Shown one piece after another: positions 7,143 to 12,567 of a DNA stretch of 12,567 nucleotides. Position 1 is the stretch's first letter; the number at the start of each line of letters is the position of its first letter. The position numbers and the translations under genes were made by a program. The stretch lies in NCBI GenBank assembly GCA_023212695.1, contig JALCCG010000438.1:1-12567 (forward strand), read 5' to 3'. This DNA is from Sporisorium sorghi (lineage: Eukaryota; Basidiomycota; Ustilaginomycetes; Ustilaginales; Ustilaginaceae). Below the pieces are notes generated by a model, which saw only the letters and a program-made list of their open reading frames with translations, was not told where the DNA came from and searched no databases.

Positions 7143-8639
7143 TCAAGGTTGAGTCGATCGACGTGCTCGAGACTGAACGAAATCGTAAAAGCTGCGTGGC
7201 AGGAAGCCAACTCGTTCGCCAGAGCTACCACCATCCTGAGCTTGCTCGACTACCTCTTGCTGGCTGAGAGCACGGATCTCGGCTGCCTCGAATGGCGCTT
7301 TGAACGTTACGCGGAACACGGGGTGCTCGAGCTTGCCTGCCGTCGTCGACGCTTCCTCGGTCGAAGCACTGCAGCTCGAGATGGTCTTGCGAACAAACGA
7401 CAGGATCTGGTCGCCAAATCCAAGTCCATCCTTGGGCTCCCACACCGATTTCTCTCGGATCACCGGTCTGCCTGCATCGTCAAAACGTCCAGCGATCGGT
7501 TGGCCAGCTCGCACCATGCGTGGTATACGCAGCGTCTCGAAGTCCTGATGCGTCGTCAAGAACCCATGGTAGTCGCGGAAGCCGACCACGATCTTGCCGA
7601 TCCCGAGCAGGTAGCTCTGCAGGAAGAACTTGAGCAGCTTCTTCTCGAACCGCTCCTGCTCCACCGCGGCCTTGGCTGGATTGAACTGCGCCGACGTCAT
7701 CTGCATCGAAGTCTTGAGCTCCACCAGCTCCTCTCGACCCGTGGTGCTGTTGCGCTCTACCGCATCCACCTCGCCTCCGATCACGAGACGGTTGTTGCCC
7801 AGCTTGGTCTTGACCACCTGGCACCATTGCACGTTCGTGTTGACATCCCCAGACCAACCTGGAGGATCAGGCACAGGTGTATCGGAGCGAGGCGTCGGAC
7901 GGAAAGCCTCGCGCGTCTGCGCTTCCGTAGCGACGGTGCAGTAGCTCTCGAAAGAGTAGCCGTAGTATCCCATGCGCAACATCTTGGGATCGTTCTCCTT
8001 CTTTTGCTTCTCCGCCATGGCGGTCGGAGACGTGTACTCTTCCAGGTACAGCGTGCCATCCAGCATCATGGCGTTGAGTTCGAGCGGATCCGAAAAGCGC
8101 GCTTCCGCACTCTGCTCGTACGCCGTGCAGATCTTGGTGATGATGCCTCGCCAGGTGACCACGTCGGCCTTGCTCCGCTTCGCGTCAAGCTCATCGCGCT
8201 CTGCCTCCGAGCTGGCGACTTCGGTCCTATGCTGCAGCGCAGCTACGAGCGCGTCGAGGTGCTCGGGCAAGGTTTCATCGCGTCGCACGAAGCGCTCCAG
8301 GCCGTAGTTGAGGTCGGCTCCGAACACGGGAGGCGCGCGGTTCTGGTGGGGATGTCGATTGTTGTAAGGAGGCGGCCCTCGATAGTATCGCTTGCATCGG
8401 TCATCCTGCCATTGCTTGCGGTTGTCGTCGAAGGAGAACGAGCAGAGGGGCGCAGGCTGTTGGAATGGGGGCGGCGCGGAGAATGGCGAGCCCGAGGAGC
8501 CACTCGCGACGCGAGGATGCTTGAGCACTGCGATGACTCGCTCGTCCGACATGGAGCTGGTTGTGGCGACGGTTTCCGGTGCTGCTCTCTTGGAGAAAGG
8601 CTGCCCATCCGGGGCGTCGAGCGCCCTTTTATCTGGCAT
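7143..8639 (-). CDS. RAI1: Decapping nuclease RAI1 (Rai1/DXO family)
   Basis: Protein of 498 residues. Rai1 removes pyrophosphate or the entire unmethylated cap from defective 5' mRNA ends and partners the nuclear 5'-3' exonuclease Rat1; by family knowledge it acts in the nucleus with divalent metal. Seen directly: DGTLYLEEY at 194-202 with an acidic residue expected near the metal site; MGYYGYSFESYC at 223-234, the family's conserved aromatic block; GEVDA at 289-293 (Glu290, Asp292, metal ligands); ELKTS at 307-311 (Glu307 and Lys309); and KFFLQSYLLGI at 337-347 with Gln341. All active-site motifs appear intact. The N-terminal 60 residues are polar and Pro/Ser-rich, and the protein is longer than the roughly 350-390 residues of yeast orthologues. 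The start at 8639 has A at -3; Met30 is an alternative. It lies downstream of GNA1 on the same strand, with a spacer of 373 bases. Confidence 0.93.
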   Translation of the reverse strand: MPDKRALDAPDGQPFSKRAAPETVATTSSMSDERVIAVLKHPRVASGSSGSPFSAPPPFQQPAPLCSFSFDDNRKQWQDDRCKRYYRGPPPYNNRHPHQNRAPPVFGADLNYGLERFVRRDETLPEHLDALVAALQHRTEVASSEAERDELDAKRSKADVVTWRGIITKICTAYEQSAEARFSDPLELNAMMLDGTLYLEEYTSPTAMAEKQKKENDPKMLRMGYYGYSFESYCTVATEAQTREAFRPTPRSDTPVPDPPGWSGDVNTNVQWCQVVKTKLGNNRLVIGGEVDAVERNSTTGREELVELKTSMQMTSAQFNPAKAAVEQERFEKKLLKFFLQSYLLGIGKIVVGFRDYHGFLTTHQDFETLRIPRMVRAGQPIAGRFDDAGRPVIREKSVWEPKDGLGFGDQILSFVRKTISSCSASTEEASTTAGKLEHPVFRVTFKAPFEAAEIRALSQQEVVEQAQDGGSSGERVGFLPRSFYDFVQSRARRSTQP

Positions 8640-8878
8640 TCTGCCTGGACCAGCGACGGCGCAGCTGAACCCACGAGCTCGCGGGATTCAGCAGGATGCG
8701 AGCGCAATTCTCTTCATTGGTGCACTTGTCGAGCTGATCGGGACAAAGCCTTGTCGAAAGTCCTTTGGTGAGCCGCCCGTTTACGATCTCATTTCGGCTA
8801 GGTGATGAAGGCGCAGAAAGAAGAAAACGAAGAAAGCGCTTGTGATGCCCATGCGGATGCGGACAAAACTCAATCTTC

Positions 8879-8897
8879 TTTTTTTTTTTTTTTTTTT
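8879..8897 (-). repeat. poly(T) run of 19 (poly(A) on the minus strand)
   Basis: An uninterrupted run of 19 T on the + strand, 240 bases upstream of the RAI1 start and about 115 bases past the GNA1 stop. On the transcribed strand it is an A run. It could be a nucleosome-excluding promoter element of RAI1. It is not a retroposition tail of GNA1, because GNA1 keeps its intron. Confidence 0.85.
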
Positions 8898-8932
8898 CCC
8901 TTTTCTGCGCCATCTTTTCTGCCCTCATTCTT

Positions 8933-8938
8933 TTTATT
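8933..8938 (-). terminator. Candidate poly(A) signal of GNA1
   Basis: TTTATT on the + strand reads AATAAA on the minus strand, 75 bases past the GNA1 stop codon and about 35 bases before the A run. Position and sequence fit a eukaryotic polyadenylation signal. Fungal signals are degenerate, so this is suggestive only. Confidence 0.4.
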
Positions 8939-9012
8939 AATACTTCCAGTTTTCCTCCATTCAACACAGACAGAATCGAGAGGCATTCTTCCTTAGGTCA
9001 ACATGCTGGCAT

Positions 9013-9650
9013 TCAATGAATCCTCTTGGCCATCTGAAGCCCACTGTACGAGAAGCCGCACTTCTCATAGAAGGCTGATGGCGAGACGAATGCGGTAGGT
9101 TGGAAACAAGTAGGTGAGAATCGCCGGTCAGCATCTTTGTCTCTCTGCTCGAGGTGATTCGAACCTTGCCATCACGGTACTCACGCTTCTTTTCGTCGCT
9201 GCAGTTGAGGATGATGTTGCTGCACCCCTTCGACACTCCGATCGCCTTGACCGTCTCGACGATGATCTTTCCGAGCCCCTTGCTATGCAATCTCGTATCG
9301 ACGACAATGTCTTCGACGTGACCGACTCTTGTCAAGCCGCGGAAGAACTTGAGCTCGACCACGACGGTGCCCATGGCCACGATCCTGTCCGTTCCTTTGG
9401 ACACGATCACGATGGGAAAGTAGGTGCCCTTGGCTGCCACCATGGCATCGAACCGCTGCTTCCACGCTGCTTCGCCTTCATCCGGCGTCTCGACCAGGCA
9501 TGCGAGCACCTCGTTGAATCCGCGCTTGTAGTCGCACGACGCCAGCGGGCGCATCTCGAAATCGTCGCCCAACGTCTGGAAGCATTCCTTTGGGATGTCT
9601 TCCGCAGCGAATGCGAGCTGCATCGTCGAGTTTTGCTGTACGCAAGGCAT
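9013..9650 (-). CDS. GNA1: Glucosamine-6-phosphate N-acetyltransferase, one intron
   Basis: Joins two exons, 9650-9185 and 9074-9013, into a protein of 175 residues. Gna1 transfers acetyl from acetyl-CoA to glucosamine-6-phosphate, a cytosolic step toward UDP-GlcNAc for chitin, N-glycans and GPI anchors. Seen directly: GNAT fold; GHVEDIVVD at 110-118 (Glu113-Asp114 motif of Gna1); HSKGLGK at 122-128, the acetyl-CoA pyrophosphate loop; KGCSNIILNCSDEKK at 141-155 in exon 1; then PFYEKCGF at 156-163, created by the splice, with Tyr158 matching the catalytic tyrosine of yeast Gna1. The protein ends GLQMAKRIH. Without splicing the frame runs into nonsense and lacks the last strand, so the intron is required. 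Length is close to yeast Gna1 (159). The first ATG is at 9650; the next in frame, at 9623, has the better context (A at -3) and would give 166 residues. The frame extends upstream only to a TGA without ATG, so a further 5' coding exon is possible but not indicated. Confidence 0.92.
9075..9184 (-). other. Intron of GNA1
   Basis: An intron of 110 bases starting GTGAGT (9184-9179) and ending CAG (9077-9075) on the minus strand. It splits a Pro codon (C before, CC after; phase 1). Splicing turns DEKK into DEKKPFYEKCGF, the conserved Gna1 C-terminal block. Support comes from protein homology and consensus ends only; no transcript was seen. Confidence 0.9.
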
Positions 9651-10852
9651 CTGCGCGCGTGTACGGGAGGGTGTCTGCGACGTTGCCAAAGGCGGCAGTT
9701 GTGACGTTGATGGTGTTGAGGATGATGGTCAAGCTGCAACGGTGAATTGTTTGCCAAGAGAGCATCCGACCCTAGGAAATCGAGGCATCCGACCCGGTCC
9801 TGCATATCTCACATCGGTGTATTGGCTCTCAATCAGACCGCACCTCACCGGCAATTAGGGTCAAACCTTGACAGACGATAAACGAACGACCTTGTGCTTT
9901 CGCAATACCTCCTTGCTTCGAGGCGAGACACAGTAGCATGTGCTTCACAGTCGGCTCGGCTGAATCGCGAGCACGGAAAGGAAGGCGCGGACGCAGGCTT
10001 GCGTCTCAATCCACGGCAACACGACCAGCTGACCACGACTAGCAACACCACCGAGCCACCCGTCGGACCCTGCTCGGCTATCGCTATCTCGTACCATCGG
10101 TCCGACATCGGCGACCGAAAAAAAGGTAAAAGGGATCTTGTTCCTGGCTGCTGCTCGCTGCTGTAGTGCGGAAGCGATCTTACCCGCGGTTTCTCGCCAC
10201 GTTGCGCGATGGATTCTTCTCCTGCGGCTCCAACGACCTCGCTCCCTCTTCGCAGATAGCAGTATCCATGCTGCATGCTTGCAATCGCCTTCCTAGGTCT
10301 TGTGATAGCGAGCGAGCTTGCCTGCATCGCCGCCCGTCGGTCATCTTCGCAATTTTGATTGGGTGGCCCCGCAATCGACCGCAAAGTCGCAACCGGTCGT
10401 GCGCTTGCTTGCCATCCCCCGTACTCTTCGGTCGCTACGCACCGCGCTTGCCTATCTTATCTTGTTCTTGACCCTCCTTTGCCCCGCTTGCGATGAGTCC
10501 AGCATGTGACACAGGCACCGACTGCACGAGATGCAGCCATTTCTCTCAACGAGGGACACGCCAAGTGTCCATCATTCGCGTCTTCGATACGACGTACATT
10601 GCAAGCGTGTTTGCTGCAGGGTCGAATCGTCTTTAAAAGCCAGCTCTCTTCCTCCTTCCCTCGTCTCGACTTGGCCTTCCCGTTCTCATCACGCTTGCTT
10701 CAGCAGTCCTCTTCCCTTCCTTCCCTCCCCCACACTCGGCAGCGACGCTATACGGCCCTTTGGTCCCTCCTTGGACTCTCGACCCTTCTGTCTCTTCTCC
10801 TTGACCTCCTCGTCCTCCTCACCCCACCCGGCTGACCGGACCCTCCTTCGCC
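9651..10852. other. Long divergent intergenic region between GNA1 and the sugar transporter
   Basis: About 1.2 kb with no gene I can support. Open frames of up to 179 codons on the minus strand and 101-109 codons on the + strand have no recognisable domain, biased compositions, and mostly lack a proper ATG. No tRNA-like sequence was noticed. The right third (about 10640-10850) is strongly pyrimidine-rich on the + strand (repeated CCTTCC and TCTTCT words), typical of the leader of a well-expressed fungal gene. Long upstream regions are common for regulated sugar transporters. Confidence 0.55.
10632..10638 (+). promoter_or_regulatory. TATA-like box of the sugar transporter gene
   Basis: TTTAAAA stands alone in a G/C-rich setting 215 bases before the ATG, and is followed directly by the CT-rich tract, the usual order of TATA box then pyrimidine-rich initiator region in fungi. 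A leader of roughly 150-190 bases would result. Motif-based inference. Confidence 0.4.
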
Positions 10853-12408
10853 ATGCTGGTCGACAAGAACGAGGTAGCCCGCATCGACGCCGACACTCGC
10901 GAGAAGCTCGTCGAAAAGTTCGGCGACCGTTTCGACGAAGTCGTCGAGCGAAGTGCTCGAAGCACCCAGTGGCAGACCACCTCTACGCTCCGAGACTGTT
11001 TCCGACAATGGCCCAAGTCCGTCTGCTGGTCCCTTCTCTTCTCGCTGGCCATCGTCCAATTAGGTTTTGATAGTTCGTTGCTATCCTCCTTCTTCGCACA
11101 GCCGACGTTTACGGCCAAGTTTGGTGACTGCACGACCGCAGCCGATGGCACGCAAGATTGCGAGATCTCGGCGCCTTGGCAGCAGGGCCTCACCAACGGC
11201 GCCTGGATTGGCGGCATCATTGGCCTTCAGCTCGCCGGTAGCGCTGCCGAGCGACTGGGCCATCTCAAGATCATGATGATCAGCACTTCGCTCATGCTGG
11301 CGTTTGTCTTTGTGCCCTTCTTTGCCAAGAGCCTGCCCGTGTTCCTGATCGGTCAGATTCTCATGGGTATTCCTTGGGGTGGTTTCCAGTCTCTGGCTTC
11401 TGCGTATGCCTCCGAGGTATGCCCAGTGTCGCTTCGACCTCTGTTGACCACGTACGTCAACCTGTGCTGGGTGTTTGGACAGCTGCTGGCGTCTGGTGTG
11501 CTTCGTGCCACCCTGCCGCGTACGGATGTTTGGGCATGGAGAATCCCCTACGCCCTGCAGTTCTTCTGGCCCTTCCCCGTGTTCATCACCTGCCTGCTTG
11601 CTCCCGAATCGCCGTGGTGGTTGACGCGGCACGGCAAGCACGACGAGGCGTACAAGTCGATCGACCGTCTTCTCAGCACGCGCGGTGTGTCGGCGCAAGA
11701 AAAGGACGAGCTCGTCAAGGACTACCAGGCCATGATCCAGTACACGGCAGCGATGGAGGACATTGACAAGAAGGAGGACGACCAGCAGAAGAAGAACCGC
11801 TACATCGATTGCTTCAAGGGCATCGACCTTCGTCGTACCGAGATCGCCTGCTGGGCGTGGCTCATCCAGATCACGTCCGGTGCTCCGCTGCAGGGCTTCT
11901 CGACCTACTTTTTCACGCAGGCGGGTATGTCGACCGTCAACTCGTTCAACATGTCGATGGGCATGTACGCGCTCGGTGCGGTGGGAACGGTTCTCTCGTG
12001 GTTCCTCGTCAACCGCGTCGGTCGACGACCGATGTACCTTTGGGGACAAGCCGCCATGTTCACCACCATGCTCGTCACGGGCATCCTCGGCTGTGTCAAG
12101 CAGTCGACGTCGGTGTCGTGGGCCGTGGGCGCCATGCTGCTGATCTGCACATTCGTCTACGATCTCACCATCGGACCAGTTTGCTTTGCCATCATCGCCG
12201 AGGTCTCGTCGACGCGACTTCGCAGCAAGACGATCGTGCTGGCGTGCAACACGTACAACATCGGACTCATCATCGCCAACGTGCTTCAGCCGTACATGCT
12301 CAACAGCTCTGCTTGGGGCTTTGGCCCGAAGACTGGGTACTTCTGGGCTGGCACCTGTGCTCTCTCGATGGTGTGGACGTACTTCCGCCTTCCAGAGCTT
12401 GCTAACAG
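10853..12408 (+). CDS. MFS sugar transporter, alpha-glucoside/maltose permease type (3' end missing)
   Basis: First coding exon, 518 complete codons plus two bases. A plasma-membrane sugar:H+ symporter of the MFS sugar-porter family, closest in pattern to fungal alpha-glucoside (maltose-type) permeases. Seen directly: acidic N-terminus; first helix about 58-76 (SLAIVQLGFDSSLLSSFF around it, as in the maltose permeases); GAWIGGIIGLQLAG at 117-129; GQILMGIPWGG at 167-177; PESPWWL at 251-257, the form of the family's PESPRWL motif typical of alpha-glucoside permeases; a charged central loop at 258-330; NRVGRRP at 387-393; AEVSSTRLRSK at 449-459; and LPELANR at 513-519, the counterpart of PETKGR after the last helix. 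All twelve helices seem present. The usual continuation after this motif (a Gly-Glu-Leu/Ile-Asp segment and a short cytosolic tail) is absent; instead a GTATGT donor follows, so about 20-40 residues should lie in an exon outside the window. The ATG at 10853 is chosen for the protein start. Substrate is inferred. Confidence 0.87.
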
Positions 12409-12488
12409 GTATGTTGCGATTGGACATCTCTCATCAGAGAGGATCCTGGAATCGATAGGGTCCTTTCTTCTTTGTGTGCAAAAACTGA

Positions 12489-12549
<61 letters not shown>

Positions 12550-12567
12550 TTTTTTTTCTTTTTTCCT
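12409..12567 (+). other. Start of an intron in the sugar transporter, running off the window
   Basis: Begins GTATGT after AACAG at the codon for Arg519. Read through, the frame gives a sequence unlike any transporter tail followed by a run of Phe codons from the poly(T) tract, which is not credible. The only nearby AG (about 12437) would give an intron of 29 bases and an exon without family similarity. The acceptor is therefore probably beyond the window. Confidence 0.7.
12492..12567 (+). repeat. Very long poly(T) tract at the right edge
   Basis: About 57 T in a row, then T-runs broken by single G and C to the end of the window. It lies inside the presumed transporter intron. Runs of this length are error-prone in sequencing and often end contigs, so the edge may be an assembly break. 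A T-rich stretch before a splice acceptor would also be natural, though this is far longer than usual. Confidence 0.85.

Larger units (their letters stand above)
8640..9012. other. GNA1 3' UTR and RAI1 promoter
   Basis: A spacer of 373 bases between tandem minus-strand genes. It holds the probable GNA1 poly(A) signal (8933-8938), a run of 19 T on the + strand (8879-8897), and the RAI1 leader. No coding sequence of its own was recognised. Confidence 0.6.

Noticed and set aside
7116..8771. Plus-strand open frame of 551 codons over RAI1
   Set aside because: Antisense shadow of RAI1. Every RAI1 active-site motif is intact on the minus strand, while the plus-strand product is a Leu/Arg-rich sequence with no recognisable domain.
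8879..9650. GNA1 as a retroposed copy with a poly(A) tail (A run on the minus strand at 8897-8879)
   Set aside because: The gene retains a good intron, has AATAAA well before the run, and no target-site duplication was noticed.
9114..9704. Plus-strand open frame of 196 codons over GNA1
   Set aside because: Antisense to a gene with clear Gna1 motifs; no independent support.
9845..10384. Minus-strand open frame of up to 179 codons in the GNA1-transporter spacer
   Set aside because: The extreme start is not an ATG, there is no recognisable domain, and the composition resembles random G/C-rich sequence. A small unknown gene cannot be fully excluded, but nothing supports it.
10166..10835. Plus-strand open frames of 101-109 codons upstream of the transporter
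   Set aside because: No domain; they overlap the CT-rich leader and promoter, and the first lacks an ATG start.
11081..12427. Minus-strand open frame of 448 codons over the sugar transporter
   Set aside because: Antisense shadow of the transporter; strongly charged (Arg, His, Glu, Asp) with no family resemblance.
1..12567. Defence system, secondary-metabolite cluster or mobile element
   Set aside because: I looked for a transposase, reverse transcriptase, long terminal or inverted repeats, CRISPR-like spacing, and backbone biosynthetic enzymes. None were seen; the genes are unrelated housekeeping or transport functions.

Overview
The window reads as ordinary nuclear DNA of a fungus, most likely a smut-type basidiomycete (Ustilaginales: Ustilago, Sporisorium or Pseudozyma-like). 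I infer this from the compact layout, mostly intronless genes of 340-540 codons with G/C-rich third positions, short spacers rich in CT and poly(A/T), and clearly fungal proteins (a Gna1-type acetyltransferase, a Sly41-type transporter, Rai1, a tail-anchored Ubc6/UBE2J-type E2). Genus and species cannot be fixed from this sequence alone.

Layout from left to right. 1-358 is a G-rich and poly(A)-rich edge followed by a short promoter. 359-1870 (+) encodes an MBOAT/wax-synthase-like membrane acyltransferase. 2482-3051 (+) encodes a small secreted, probably GPI-anchored Gly/Ser/Thr-rich protein. 3450-5066 (-) encodes a Sly41-like member of the triose-phosphate transporter family. 5067-5979 is a divergent promoter region with a long A/G purine tract and a possible nonapeptide upstream ORF. 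5980-6993 (+) encodes a tail-anchored ubiquitin-conjugating enzyme of the ER-associated degradation type. 7143-8639 (-) encodes the RAI1/DXO decapping nuclease and pyrophosphohydrolase. 9013-9650 (-) encodes glucosamine-6-phosphate N-acetyltransferase (GNA1), split by one 110-nt intron. 9651-10852 is a gene-poor divergent promoter region. 10853-12408 (+) is the first coding exon of an alpha-glucoside/maltose-type MFS sugar transporter. It ends at a splice donor, and the window then runs into a very long poly(T) tract, so the 3' end of that gene is missing.

The genes are mostly unrelated housekeeping functions and do not form an evident cluster. Two loose themes exist. Ubc6 and Sly41 both belong to the early secretory pathway/ER. 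GNA1 (hexosamine and chitin precursor supply) and the sugar transporter face away from one another across a shared 1.2-kb region. I found no mobile element, tRNA, rRNA, CRISPR array or new defence-like system. The items most worth a second look are the GNA1 intron (a naive ORF call gives a wrong C-terminus), the transporter truncated in poly(T), the homopolymer tracts, the unclassified GPI-type protein, and the unusual low-complexity insert or tail in each of three membrane proteins.
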